DNA of 64,000 bases from Oscillospiraceae bacterium (GCA_015066635.1 SVOA01000006.1:1-64000); one strand, 5' to 3'. Positions 34,451 through 43,429 are shown, numbered from the stretch's first letter. The notes: generated from the letters alone by a model not told the origin. Numbers and translations are program-made.

Positions 34451-34469
34451 CCGTGATTAAGGAGGAGTA

Positions 34470-34880
34470 ATGGAACAGCTTATCAGCCTTAATGAGGACG
34501 AATATGTTTATCTTTCGGAAAACCTTGACATCATTACGGACAACTCTCCCGAGCGGCTGCCCGGATACATAATGACCGAAAGAAAGGCGAATTTTAAAAG
34601 ACTTCTTAACCTCGCGCTTGAAACCGAGCTTGACCAAACCGAGCAAAAATGTATTAAGCTCAGGTTTTACGAGGAAAGAAGCATCAGCGAAATTGCCGAA
34701 GCTCTCGGGCTCGGGCGTACGCAGGTTTACAGAATAATCGACAGGGCAGCCGACAAACTGTACGGCTGCTTAAAATATGCGTATTTCTGCGGCTTCGGAC
34801 TTTTAAAGCTGCCCGAGAATTTTGAAACACTCATTAAAAACGGAGGAGTATATGAACACAGTATCATTAAACATCACTAA
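34470..34880 (+). CDS. Sigma-70 region-4-like regulator, phage-type
   Basis: The 136-residue protein has a sigma-region-4-like helix-turn-helix near residues 65-95 (LRFYEERSISEIAEALGLGRTQVYRIIDRAADKL). Its N-terminal part does not resemble sigma region 2 clearly. Small proteins of this kind act as late-gene regulators in phages, or as TcdR/UviA-like alternative sigma factors beside bacteriocin and toxin genes. The start follows AAGGAGGAG. The 3' end overlaps the next gene by 29 bases. A regulatory role for the cassette is inference. Confidence 0.75.
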   Translation: MEQLISLNEDEYVYLSENLDIITDNSPERLPGYIMTERKANFKRLLNLALETELDQTEQKCIKLRFYEERSISEIAEALGLGRTQVYRIIDRAADKLYGCLKYAYFCGFGLLKLPENFETLIKNGGVYEHSIIKHH

Positions 34881-35922
34881 AGGAAATTTTGAAAACAGCG
34901 TTATAAATGCGGGCGTTATGTATGAGCATAAAAACACACTGCTTGAATTAACTCTTGACCCCGAGTACATAGACCCCGATTACAGCTATTATCTGACGTT
35001 TGCCATGCCCTCGGGAATTGCAAGGACAGACTATCTCGAACCCGACGGAAACGGCGTAATTTCGTACCTTATACCCAATACGGTTACGGGAAATATGGCA
35101 GTTCTCTGCGCGCTCAATATCGTTAAAATCAACCCCGAAACAAACGAAACGGAGCTTGTCATCAAGCCTGCCGAAATACGCCTTATGTTCTCATCCGCGT
35201 CGGGCAGCGACGACGGTCTTTGCAGGGAATACGATTTCTCGGTAAACGCCTTGCTTGAAGGCATAAAAAACGGCACCTTCAAGGGAGAGAAGGGGGACAA
35301 AGGCGACAAAGGGGACAAAGGGGACAAGGGAGATATGGGCGAGTGCGGCGTTACCGTTGACGGCGAATTGTCCGCCTCCAGCGAGAACCCCGTGCAGAAC
35401 TGCGTTGTTAAGTCGGAGCTTGACAGTCTCAGAAGCTATACCGACACAAAGAGCGCAGAGGGCAAATTAAGGCATATTGCTTCGGGAGAAATAGCGTCGG
35501 GCGAAACGCTTACCCAGTTGACAATAAACCGCGACGCAAATAACGGGATGTTCTTTCTCAGACACGCCGTTTTAAGGCTTCAGCTCAGAATTGATGAGCC
35601 TTCGGTACAGCTTACTTTGAGAATAAGGACAAACAACGGTCAGCGCTATCTCTGCTATAAAAAGCTTTCGTACCGTTCAAACACGAGAGTTTACTGCGAA
35701 TCCGACTGCAGCATACCCTTCGGTATGACAAAGACAACGAATACGATATTTACAAGTTCCTCTTCCTCGGCGCAGGGTACGACGGAGAGCAACGGCTGTT
35801 CATTTATCGCAAATCATGAGAACAGTGTCGCCGAAATATCCGATATTGAGGTTTTCTTCCTTAACGGAAGTGAATTTGTAACCCTGCTTCCCGGCACTAA
35901 ATACGAACTCTGGGGGTATTGA
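34852..35922 (+). CDS. Phage-type fibre/baseplate protein with collagen-like repeat
   Basis: The 356-residue protein has an N-terminal domain like the BppU/DUF2479 baseplate family (NTVSLNITKGNFENSVINAG through about residue 125). Seven G-x-y triplets follow near residues 145-165, mostly Gly-Asp-Lys, a trimer-forming collagen-like spacer. The C-terminal beta-rich half ends at TKYELWGY and is probably a receptor- or sugar-binding head. Such proteins attach phage tails to cell surfaces. No tail genes are present here. The start follows GGAGGAG inside the upstream gene. Confidence 0.78.
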   Translation: MNTVSLNITKGNFENSVINAGVMYEHKNTLLELTLDPEYIDPDYSYYLTFAMPSGIARTDYLEPDGNGVISYLIPNTVTGNMAVLCALNIVKINPETNETELVIKPAEIRLMFSSASGSDDGLCREYDFSVNALLEGIKNGTFKGEKGDKGDKGDKGDKGDMGECGVTVDGELSASSENPVQNCVVKSELDSLRSYTDTKSAEGKLRHIASGEIASGETLTQLTINRDANNGMFFLRHAVLRLQLRIDEPSVQLTLRIRTNNGQRYLCYKKLSYRSNTRVYCESDCSIPFGMTKTTNTIFTSSSSSAQGTTESNGCSFIANHENSVAEISDIEVFFLNGSEFVTLLPGTKYELWGY

Positions 35923-36193
35923 TACGGATAATATTGCGACAGCTCTCATAACGGGGGGACTTGCCCTTGTCGGCGTGATAATAACAAATGCAGTCAATGC
36001 GAGAAACGTCAACAGAAGCATTGAAAATCAGCTCAGAATCAGTCAGGCCGTAACCGATACAAGACTTTCCGAGCTGACAAGAGAGGTCAGAGAGCACAAC
36101 AACTTTGCACGGCGTATGCCCGTTCTCGAGGAGCAGATAAATTCTCTTGAACGCCGTGTTACTCAAATCGAAAGAAGGAAAATTGATATATGA
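35918..36193 (+). CDS. Phage small membrane protein (XhlA-like position), probable ATT start
   Basis: From ATT at 35918 the frame encodes 91 residues. A hydrophobic segment near residues 6-22 (IATALITGGLALVGVIIT) is followed by a charged coiled coil with TDTRLSELTREVREHNN, a block common in small proteins next to phage holins. The first ATG/GTG/TTG in frame is GTG 35975, which would cut the membrane segment. ATT overlaps the upstream stop as ATTGA, a coupled arrangement. The stop overlaps the holin ATG by four bases. Confidence 0.68.
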   Translation: MDTDNIATALITGGLALVGVIITNAVNARNVNRSIENQLRISQAVTDTRLSELTREVREHNNFARRMPVLEEQINSLERRVTQIERRKIDI

Positions 36194-36441
36194 AATTAAA
36201 CTTCAGAGCAAGACTTCATAACAGGGCCTTTGTAATAACAATGTCCACGGCAGTTATCGCCTTTGTTTATCAGATACTGTCGCTCGTCGGCATAACTCCG
36301 CGCATCAGCGAGGAGAGTACGGTACAGCTCGTAATGCTTGCGGTAAATATTCTCTGCGCTCTCGGTGTGTTTATAGACCCCACTACCGAGGGTATCAGCG
36401 ACTCGGAACGCGCCATGAAATATTACTCATCCGAGGAATAA
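36190..36441 (+). CDS. Phage holin, phi-LC3 type
   Basis: The 83-residue protein has the MKLNFRARLHNRAFVITMSTA opening, two membrane segments and the ending GVFIDPTTEGISDSERAMKYY, which are the features of the phi-LC3 holin family. It would permeabilise the membrane and let the GH25 lysozyme reach the wall. The start overlaps the upstream membrane protein, and the lysozyme gene follows 55 bases later. Confidence 0.88.
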   Translation: MKLNFRARLHNRAFVITMSTAVIAFVYQILSLVGITPRISEESTVQLVMLAVNILCALGVFIDPTTEGISDSERAMKYYSSEE

Positions 36442-36496
36442 AAACGGTTTTTTTAAAATATAAATAATACAAGACCCGTTTGAAAGGAGTGTCATA

Positions 36497-37348
36497 ATGG
36501 CAAACGGAATTGATGTAAGCAAATATCAGGGAAATATTGATTTTACGGCTGTGAAGCAGGCGGGTACGGATTTTGTGATTATACGCGCGGGTTACGGCAA
36601 ATACGGCAGTCAGAAGGACCCTATGTTCGAGACCAATTACAGAAACGCGAAAAAGGCGGGACTGAATGTCGGTGCCTACTGGTACAGCTATGCTAAGTCG
36701 GTCGAGGATGCAAAAAAAGAAGCGGAGGTCTTTCTTGAAATAATAAGGGGCAAGACTTTCGAGATGCCCGTTGCCTATGATGTGGAGGAGAGCGCGCAGG
36801 CACAGAAGGGCAAAAAGTTCGTTTCGGACGTTGTCAGAGCCTTTTGCGAGAGGATGGAATACAGCGGCTATTTTGTCAGCGTATATGCAAATAAATTCTG
36901 GCTTGACAACTACATTGACGACGACGTCAAGAGAAAATACGACATCTGGCTTGCGCAGTGGAGCAGCGTGCCGACCTACACGGGAAAATACGGTATGTGG
37001 CAGAATTCCTCGTCGGGCAGGGTAAACGGAGTTTCGGGCAGATGCGACACCGACATTTCGTATAAGAATTATCCCGCTATTATGCGTGAATATGCTCTCA
37101 ACGGCTTTAAGCCGCAGAGCCCGTCGAAGCCCCTGTCAAAGGGAACCGTAATCTCTCTTTACAACACGCCCGTCTATATCTCAGCCACGGCAAAGCTTCC
37201 CGCGACAAAAAAGAGCGGGACCTACTACATTTACGACGGCATCGAGATAAACGGCAGATACCGCATAACAAACAGCGTGGAACGCGTAGGAAAGAAACCC
37301 GAGAGCAAATATGTTACGGGCTATGTGAACGCCTCCGACATAAGATAA
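36497..37348 (+). CDS. GH25 lysozyme (phage-type endolysin)
   Basis: The 283-residue protein has a GH25 muramidase domain in residues 1-200: MANGIDVSKYQG with a catalytic-pocket Asp6, VIIRAGYGKYGSQKDP, VAYDVEE with the catalytic acids, and WLAQWSS. A C-terminal SH3-like wall-binding region spans about 215-283. No signal peptide is present, so it depends on the holin for export. It cleaves the MurNAc-GlcNAc bond of peptidoglycan. It ends the cassette before a terminator. Confidence 0.92.
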   Translation: MANGIDVSKYQGNIDFTAVKQAGTDFVIIRAGYGKYGSQKDPMFETNYRNAKKAGLNVGAYWYSYAKSVEDAKKEAEVFLEIIRGKTFEMPVAYDVEESAQAQKGKKFVSDVVRAFCERMEYSGYFVSVYANKFWLDNYIDDDVKRKYDIWLAQWSSVPTYTGKYGMWQNSSSGRVNGVSGRCDTDISYKNYPAIMREYALNGFKPQSPSKPLSKGTVISLYNTPVYISATAKLPATKKSGTYYIYDGIEINGRYRITNSVERVGKKPESKYVTGYVNASDIR

Positions 37349-37375
37349 TCGGGAATCGGAATAATTCATAAAAAA

Positions 37376-37411
37376 GCGCTTTTTCCGTTACGGCGGAAAA
37401 GGCGTTTTTTT
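37376..37411 (+). terminator. Terminator of the lysis cassette
   Basis: The stem CGCTTTTTCCG/CGGAAAAGGCG (within 37377-37404, one G-U pair) with a short loop is followed by T7. Confidence 0.88.
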
Positions 37412-37447
37412 CCTGCTATAAATTATTATAATATAATATATATTTAA

Positions 37448-37556
37448 TTGACTTTTATTTGTTTAAGTGATATAGTTATAATCAGCTTACTATGGAGTAT
37501 TGTAGGCTGTGTTGATGTACGCTTTTTTAAACGAAGTGTCTTTTCAGGGTGATTTG
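37448..37556 (+). promoter_or_regulatory. Promoter and leader of the exopolysaccharide locus
   Basis: TTGACT (37448-37453) and TATAGT (37471-37476) have a 17-base spacer. A second TATAAT lies six bases on. The ~80-base leader has a 7-bp hairpin (37484-37490 with 37502-37508) with no T tract. No other promoter of this strength is visible before 59,103, so a single long transcript is possible. Confidence 0.65.
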
Positions 37557-38195
37557 ATGTATAAACATTTTTTCAAAAGATTTATAGATACCGTGATTTC
37601 GGTTTTTGCTCTTATTCTGCTTTCTCCCGTAATGCTTGTTACGGCGGTTCTTATCAAAGCGGAGTCAAAGGGACCTGTCATCTTTAAACAGAAGCGTCTC
37701 GGACTTGACGGCAGGGAGTTTGACATATACAAATTCCGTTCCATGGTGCAGAATGCCGAGCATACGGGTTCGGGAGTTTACTCGGGTAAAAATGACGCGA
37801 GAGTTACAAAGGTCGGCAGGATAATACGCAAAACAAGTATTGACGAGCTGCCTCAGCTTATCAATATCCTTAAAGGCGATATGGCGCTTATAGGACCGCG
37901 GCCTCCGCTTACATATCATCCGTGGACCTTTGACAAATACACCGACGCGCAGAAACGTATGTTTGAAGTTCGTCCGGGTATTACGGGCTGGGCTCAGGTC
38001 AACGGGCGCAAGGATGTCGAGTGGCACAGACGAATTGAGCTTAACGTCTGGTATGTTGACCACGTCTCGCTTTTACTTGATATAAAGATTCTGTTTATGA
38101 CCGTTTTCAAGGTGCTTACAAACGCCGACAACGAAAACACGGGCGCAACGGTTGCTTCCGAGGAAAAGACGGAAGAAACGGTTACAACAAAGTAG
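37557..38195 (+). CDS. Initiating sugar-phosphate transferase (PglC-like)
   Basis: The 212-residue protein is the short, monotopic type of phosphoglycosyl transferase. One hydrophobic hairpin lies near residues 8-30, then FKQKRLGLDGREFDIYKFRSM, SIDELPQLINILKGDMALIGPRPP and the C-terminal RPGITGWAQVNGR. It puts the first sugar-1-phosphate on undecaprenyl phosphate at the cytoplasmic membrane and so starts repeat-unit synthesis. The ATG at 37557 follows AGGGTGAT. An upstream TTG would add 16 unconserved residues. It heads the locus. Confidence 0.9.
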   Translation: MYKHFFKRFIDTVISVFALILLSPVMLVTAVLIKAESKGPVIFKQKRLGLDGREFDIYKFRSMVQNAEHTGSGVYSGKNDARVTKVGRIIRKTSIDELPQLINILKGDMALIGPRPPLTYHPWTFDKYTDAQKRMFEVRPGITGWAQVNGRKDVEWHRRIELNVWYVDHVSLLLDIKILFMTVFKVLTNADNENTGATVASEEKTEETVTTK

Positions 38196-38203
38196 GTTGG
38201 AAT

Positions 38204-39073
38204 ATGGCATTAAGACTTCTCTACATTACGAATATTCCCGAGGTTGCACGCATCGCCGAGAAAAACGGCGTTGAGCGCATTATGGTCGATATGGAATATA
38301 TCGGCAAATCGGACCGTCAGGGTGGTATGGATACGGTACAGCTTCATCACAGCTTTGACGACATAAGAAATATAAAAAATTCGCTTACCTCGTCCGAGCT
38401 TATAGTCAGAATCAACCCCATACACGCTCAGACCGGGGACTATCCTTCCTCAAAGGAGGAAATCGACAGAACCGTTGACAACGGAGCCGATATAATAATG
38501 CTTCCGTATTTCAAAACGGTTGACGAAGTACGCTTCTTTATCGACGCGGTAGGCGGCAGAGCAAAAACCCTGCTGCTCTTTGAAACAAAGGAGAGCGCAG
38601 AGCTTTGCGACGAGATTATCGGGCTTGACGGCATTGACGAGGTACATATAGGGCTTAACGATATGAGTCTTTCCTACGGAATGAATTTTATGTTTGAGCT
38701 TCTTCCCTGCGGCACGGCTGACAGACTTTGCGGTAAGTTCAGGCAAAAGGGCATACCGTACGGCTTCGGCGGAATTGCGGCTCTCGGGCTCGGCATGGTA
38801 CCTGCGGAAATGATTATTAAGGAGCATTACCGTCTCGGCTCGACGGGAGCCATACTTTCAAGAAGCTTCTGCAACACCGATAACTTTGATTCATATGACG
38901 CTATTGCAAAGGTCTTTGAGGACGGACTGCGAGACATACGCGCTCTTGAAGCCGAGTGTCAGAAAATGCTCGACTCGGGCAACATCGATTATTTTGAAAA
39001 CAACAGACGGGAAACCTATGCGGCAATAAATAAGGTCGCAGAGATTTTGAGAAAGAAAAAACAACAGTCATAA
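38204..39073 (+). CDS. HpcH/HpaI-type aldolase family protein
   Basis: The 289-residue protein is a PEP/pyruvate-type TIM barrel. It has a likely metal ligand Glu127 in LLLFETKES and Asp153 in VHIGLNDMSLS, matching the HpaI pair, and RIMVDMEYIG near the N-terminus. Family members join pyruvate or acetyl-CoA to aldehydes, or split 2-keto-3-deoxy acids. In this polysaccharide locus it could make or process an unusual acidic substituent. This is inference. It is eight bases after the sugar transferase. Confidence 0.8.
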   Translation: MALRLLYITNIPEVARIAEKNGVERIMVDMEYIGKSDRQGGMDTVQLHHSFDDIRNIKNSLTSSELIVRINPIHAQTGDYPSSKEEIDRTVDNGADIIMLPYFKTVDEVRFFIDAVGGRAKTLLLFETKESAELCDEIIGLDGIDEVHIGLNDMSLSYGMNFMFELLPCGTADRLCGKFRQKGIPYGFGGIAALGLGMVPAEMIIKEHYRLGSTGAILSRSFCNTDNFDSYDAIAKVFEDGLRDIRALEAECQKMLDSGNIDYFENNRRETYAAINKVAEILRKKKQQS

Positions 39074-39089
39074 GAAACGGAGGGAATAT

Positions 39090-39995
39090 ATGAAGCTGCT
39101 TATAACGGGCGCATGGAACGACGCGGGAAAATATATTCCCGAAATAGAGAAAGAGCATACCGTCTGCTTTTTGCAGAACGAGAGAGATAACCCCGACTGC
39201 AACCTGTCGGAAATCGAGGGAATTATCTGCAACGGCTTTTTCCTGTATCATTCCATTGAGGAGTTAACCTCGCTTAGATATATTCAGGTAACCTCTGCGG
39301 GACTTGACAGACTGCCCGCAGATTACATAGAGAAAAACGGCATTAAGCTTTTTAATGCAAGGGGAGTTTATTCCCGACCCATGGCGGAGTTTGCTCTAAT
39401 GAGCGTTCTGTCGCTTTATAAGAATTCAAAAAAGCTCTTTGAGAATCAGAAAAACAAAATCTGGGAGAAGCAGAGAACTGTTTTTGAACTTACGGGCAAA
39501 AAAGTGCTTATATTCGGCTGCGGAAGCGTAGGCAGCGAATGTGCCGACGTCTTTTCGGCGCTCGGCTGCACCGTTGAGGGCGCTGACATACTTCCTTACG
39601 AAAATCCGCGCTTTGCAAAAATTTACCCCGTAACAAACGCTTCAAAGCTGCTTGAGGACGCGGATATAGTTATTCTGACTTTGCCGCTTTGCGACTCGAC
39701 AAGAGGTATGTTCTCGGATAAACTTTTTTCGTGTATGAAGCAGGGCAGCGTATTCGTTAATATCTCAAGAGGCGCGGTTGTCAATACCGAAGCGCTCATA
39801 CGCGCGCTTTCCGACAGACTTCTCGGCGCCGCCGCAGACGTCTTTGAGGAGGAGCCGCTTTCTGCGGACAGTCCTCTGTGGGATATTCCCAATCTCATAC
39901 TCACGCCGCACAACAGCTTTATCGGAGAGGGCAACTCCGGCAGACTTTCGGCGGTTATTATGAATAATCTTAAAAATACGGAGACGGCAAAATGA
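39090..39995 (+). CDS. D-2-hydroxyacid dehydrogenase family protein
   Basis: The 301-residue protein has the NAD-binding loop in VLIFGCGSVGSE (residues 139-150) and the catalytic set Arg227 (NISRGAVVN), Glu254 and His274 (LTPHNS). All of these are intact for the 2-hydroxyacid dehydrogenase family. It should interconvert a D-2-hydroxy acid and a 2-keto acid. It is placed 16 bases after the aldolase and overlaps a glycosyltransferase by four bases, which suggests these genes share a pathway for a polymer component. Confidence 0.87.
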   Translation: MKLLITGAWNDAGKYIPEIEKEHTVCFLQNERDNPDCNLSEIEGIICNGFFLYHSIEELTSLRYIQVTSAGLDRLPADYIEKNGIKLFNARGVYSRPMAEFALMSVLSLYKNSKKLFENQKNKIWEKQRTVFELTGKKVLIFGCGSVGSECADVFSALGCTVEGADILPYENPRFAKIYPVTNASKLLEDADIVILTLPLCDSTRGMFSDKLFSCMKQGSVFVNISRGAVVNTEALIRALSDRLLGAAADVFEEEPLSADSPLWDIPNLILTPHNSFIGEGNSGRLSAVIMNNLKNTETAK

Positions 39996-41095
39996 AATTT
40001 ATCCTGATTTCGCCGAAAAACAGAACGGTTTACAATTTCCGCGGCGACCTTGTCCGCGAAATTATAAATAAAGGCTATGAGGTTCTGGTTACGGGTCCCG
40101 ACAATACCGACGTCGATAAAATCACGGCGCTCGGAGCAAGATTTGTTGAAATACCCATGAATAAAACGGGTACAAGCATACTCGGGGACCTGAAATATTC
40201 AAAACGGCTTTATGAGCTTTTCAAAAAGGAAAAACCCGACGCCGTGCTCGCTTACACCGTCAAGCCCGTTGTTTACGGCTCAATAGCGGCTAAGAGGGCA
40301 GGGGTCAAAAACATAAACGGTATGATTACGGGCGGAGGCTACGCCTTTACCTCGAAATCGCTTAAAGCGAGAGTAATCGGCATCATAGTCCGCACGCTTT
40401 ATAAAATCGGGCTTTCGGGGGCAGACAACATAATTTTTCAGAATTCGGACGATTTGACAGAATTCTGCGACAGGGGACTTGTAAAGAGAGACAAATGCCG
40501 CGTAGTAAACGGCTCGGGCGTAAACACTTCGCACTTCGTCCCCGTGCCTTATCCCGAAAAGACCTCGTTCTTTATGCTTTCAAGACTGCTTAAAAGCAAG
40601 GGAGTTGCCGAGTATCTTGAAGCCGCGGAAACGGTCAAGCGGAAATATCCCGACACGCAGTTTTATCTTTTGGGCAAGTACGAAACCGCTATGCAGGACG
40701 CGATACCCAGAGAGGAAATCGAGCGTTACATAAATGACGGCGTCGTTACGCGCTTTGAGGAAACCTCGGATGTAAGACCGTATTATGAAAAATGCAGCGT
40801 CTATGTGCTTCCCTCATACAGAGAGGGCACCCCGAGAACCGTACTCGAGGCTATGGCTATGGCAAGACCGATTATTACGACGGATACTCAGGGCTGCCGC
40901 GAAACGGTAGAGGACGGCAGAAACGGTTTCCTTGTTCCCGTAGGGGACAGCAAAACTCTTGCTGACAGAATGCTTTACTTTATCGAAAATACGGATAAGA
41001 TTTCACAAATGGGTAAAGAGAGCAAGGCGCTTTGCGACGAGAAATATGAGGTCGCAAAGGTCAACAGGGATATGTTAAAAATAATGAGTTTATAA
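39992..41095 (+). CDS. Glycosyltransferase, GT4 family
   Basis: The 367-residue protein has a GT-B fold with an N-terminal [20 protein letters not shown] and the block [19 protein letters not shown]. Its C-terminal motif [23 protein letters not shown] contains the family E-x7-E. It resembles the CapM/EpsD group that adds a sugar from UDP- or GDP-sugar donors to lipid-linked chains in the cytoplasm. It is coupled to the dehydrogenase upstream by ATGA. Confidence 0.9.
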   Translation: MKFILISPKNRTVYNFRGDLVREIINKGYEVLVTGPDNTDVDKITALGARFVEIPMNKTGTSILGDLKYSKRLYELFKKEKPDAVLAYTVKPVVYGSIAAKRAGVKNINGMITGGGYAFTSKSLKARVIGIIVRTLYKIGLSGADNIIFQNSDDLTEFCDRGLVKRDKCRVVNGSGVNTSHFVPVPYPEKTSFFMLSRLLKSKGVAEYLEAAETVKRKYPDTQFYLLGKYETAMQDAIPREEIERYINDGVVTRFEETSDVRPYYEKCSVYVLPSYREGTPRTVLEAMAMARPIITTDTQGCRETVEDGRNGFLVPVGDSKTLADRMLYFIENTDKISQMGKESKALCDEKYEVAKVNRDMLKIMSL

Positions 41096-41114
41096 TATCA
41101 AAGGAGAAAACGGT

Positions 41115-42440
41115 ATGTTCACAGATTTGTATCAGAAAATTGTTGCGGGAGAGGAAAAAATCGCGCTTGTAGGTTTGGGCTATGTCGGTATGCCTATCGC
41201 AGTTGCTTTCTCAAAGAAAGTTAAGGTTGTGGGCTTCGACCTCAATGAGAAAAAAATAGCTTTATATAAATCGGGCATCGACCCCACCAACGAGGTAGGC
41301 GACGAAGCCATCAAAAACTGCACGGTTGACTTTACCGCAGACGAAAACAAATTAAAGGAAGCAAAGTTCTTTATCGTAGCGGTTCCCACACCCGTAAATG
41401 ATGACCATACTCCCGACCTTACACCCGTTGAGGGCGCAAGCGAAATAGTCGGCAGAAATCTCACAAAGGGCTCTGTGGTAGTTTACGAGAGCACCGTATA
41501 TCCCGGAGTAACCGAGGATGTCTGCATTCCGATACTCGAAAAAATGTCGGGACTTAAATGCGGAGTTGACTTCAAAATCGGCTATTCTCCCGAGAGAATC
41601 AACCCCGGCGACAAAGTACACCGTCTTGAAACCATTACCAAGATAGTTTCGGGTATGGACGCCGAAACGCTTGACTGCGTTGCAAAGGTTTACGAGCTTG
41701 TAGTTGACGCGGGCGTGCACCGTGCCGCAACCATCAAGGTCGCAGAGGCGGCGAAGGTTATAGAAAACAGCCAGAGAGACATCAATATCGCGTTTATGAA
41801 CGAGCTTTCCATCATCTTCAACAAGATGGGTATTGATACAAAGTCGGTTCTTGAAGCCGCAGGAACAAAATGGAATTTCCTTAAATTCTATCCCGGACTT
41901 GTCGGCGGACACTGCATAGGCGTTGACCCGTATTACCTTACCTACAAGGCGGAGAGTCTCGGCTATCACAGTCAGATAATTCTTTCGGGCAGACGCATCA
42001 ACGACGATATGGGCAAGTACGTTGCCGAAAGCACCGTCAAAAATCTTATCAAGGCAGACGTTTCCATAAAGAACGCAAAGGTCGCAATTCTCGGCTTTAC
42101 CTTCAAGGAGAACTGCCCCGATACAAGAAACACCAAGATTATCGACATCTATAACGAGCTGAAGGAATACGGCATTACCGCCGTTATCGCAGACCCCGCC
42201 GCAGACAAAGATGAGGCGAAGAGACTTTACGGCATTGAGTTTGCCGATATTTCCGACATAGAGGGCTGTGACGCGGTTATCCTTGCGGTTGCTCACGAGC
42301 AGTTCAAAACGCTTACCGAAGCGGACTTTGACAAAATGTTCAAGGCAGGCGCAAACTGTGAGAAGGTGCTTGTTGACATCAAGGGACTTCTTGACAGAAA
42401 CGCATACGAAAAAGCAGGATACAATTACTGGAGATTATAA
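41115..42440 (+). CDS. tviB: UDP-N-acetyl-hexosamine 6-dehydrogenase (TviB/WbpO-like)
   Basis: The 441-residue protein has the NAD loop [11 protein letters not shown] near residues 19-29, Lys/Asn catalytic region [17 protein letters not shown], and the nucleophile Cys267 in [12 protein letters not shown]. This matches the WbpO/TviB branch, which oxidises UDP-GlcNAc or UDP-GalNAc to the uronic acid. It is followed two bases later by a 4-epimerase, the same pair that makes UDP-GalNAcA for the Vi antigen. The hexosamine preference is inferred from this pairing. Confidence 0.9.
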   Translation: MFTDLYQKIVAGEEKIALVGLGYVGMPIAVAFSKKVKVVGFDLNEKKIALYKSGIDPTNEVGDEAIKNCTVDFTADENKLKEAKFFIVAVPTPVNDDHTPDLTPVEGASEIVGRNLTKGSVVVYESTVYPGVTEDVCIPILEKMSGLKCGVDFKIGYSPERINPGDKVHRLETITKIVSGMDAETLDCVAKVYELVVDAGVHRAATIKVAEAAKVIENSQRDINIAFMNELSIIFNKMGIDTKSVLEAAGTKWNFLKFYPGLVGGHCIGVDPYYLTYKAESLGYHSQIILSGRRINDDMGKYVAESTVKNLIKADVSIKNAKVAILGFTFKENCPDTRNTKIIDIYNELKEYGITAVIADPAADKDEAKRLYGIEFADISDIEGCDAVILAVAHEQFKTLTEADFDKMFKAGANCEKVLVDIKGLLDRNAYEKAGYNYWRL

Positions 42441-42442
42441 TT

Positions 42443-43417
42443 ATGGGCTTTACCGAAATCACTTTCCCGAAAGATACGCTTTTCCTTGTTACGGGAGGCG
42501 CGGGTTTTATAGGTTCAAACCTATGCGAAGCAATACTCAATAAGGGCTGCCGTGTCAGATGTCTTGACGACCTCTCGACGGGCAAGCAGAAAAATGTCGA
42601 TATGTTCCTCGATAACCCGAATTATGAATTCATAAAGGGCGACATCAAGGACCTCGATACCTGTATGAAGGCGTGCGAGGGCGTTGACTTTGTTCTGAAT
42701 CAGGCTGCGTGGGGCAGCGTACCGCGTTCGCTTGAAATGCCTCTGTTTTACTGTCAGAATAATATTCAGGGAACTCTGAATATGCTTGAGGCGGCAAGAC
42801 AGAACGGCGTTAAAAAATTTGTGTATGCCTCATCCTCATCGGTTTACGGCGACGAGCCAAATCTTCCCAAGACCGAGGGCAGAGAGGGCAACCTGCTCTC
42901 TCCCTACGCACTTACAAAGCGCTGTGATGAGGAGTGGGCAAAGCTCTACACCATGCACTACGGACTTGACACCTACGGTATGAGATACTTCAATGTATTC
43001 GGCAGACGTCAGGACCCCGACGGAGCGTATGCGGCTGTTATTCCGAAATTCCTCAAACAGCTTATGAGAGGCGAAACGCCGACCATAAACGGCGACGGTA
43101 AGCAGAGCAGAGATTTTACCTATGTTGACAATGTCATTGAGGCAAATCTGCGCGCGTGCAAGGCTTCTCACGAGGCGGCAGGCGAGGCCTACAATATAGC
43201 TTACGGCGGCAGGGAATACCTTATTGACATTTACTACGGTCTTACCGAAGCGCTCGGACTTGATACCGAGCCGAATTTCGGACCCGACCGCAAGGGAGAC
43301 ATCAAGCACTCCAACGCAGATATTTCAAAGGCGAAACGGCTTCTCGGCTATGACCCGAGCTATTCCTTTGCCGACGGAATCAAGCTTGCAATAGAGTGGT
43401 ACAAAAATAATTTATAA
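42443..43417 (+). CDS. tviC: UDP-GlcNAc(A) 4-epimerase (TviC/WbpP-like)
   Basis: The 324-residue short-chain dehydrogenase-type epimerase has GGAGFIG at residues 18-24. YASSSSVYG supplies the catalytic serine, and Tyr155/Lys159 form the YxxxK pair. RYFNVFGRRQDPDGAYAAVIPKF is typical of the WbpP/TviC group. With the dehydrogenase upstream it should yield UDP-N-acetylgalactosaminuronic acid. The coupling distance is two bases. Confidence 0.9.
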   Translation: MGFTEITFPKDTLFLVTGGAGFIGSNLCEAILNKGCRVRCLDDLSTGKQKNVDMFLDNPNYEFIKGDIKDLDTCMKACEGVDFVLNQAAWGSVPRSLEMPLFYCQNNIQGTLNMLEAARQNGVKKFVYASSSSVYGDEPNLPKTEGREGNLLSPYALTKRCDEEWAKLYTMHYGLDTYGMRYFNVFGRRQDPDGAYAAVIPKFLKQLMRGETPTINGDGKQSRDFTYVDNVIEANLRACKASHEAAGEAYNIAYGGREYLIDIYYGLTEALGLDTEPNFGPDRKGDIKHSNADISKAKRLLGYDPSYSFADGIKLAIEWYKNNL

Positions 43418-43429
43418 AGAGCAGGGTTT

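Noticed and set aside
35281-35345. Short-period DNA repeat that could be taken for a CRISPR-like array
   Set aside because: The period is nine bases, in frame, and encodes Gly-Asp-Lys collagen-like triplets; there are no spacers.
34340-37411. Complete prophage
   Set aside because: Only regulator, fibre, holin-side and lysozyme genes are present; no head, tail, packaging or integration gene adjoins them.
37509-37556. Upstream TTG start for the sugar transferase
   Set aside because: It would add 16 unconserved residues and lacks a ribosome binding site; ATG 37557 fits the short PglC-like family.
41352-42296. 314-residue open frame antisense to tviB
   Set aside because: It is a shadow of a GC-skewed coding strand; the plus-strand frame has clear family motifs throughout.
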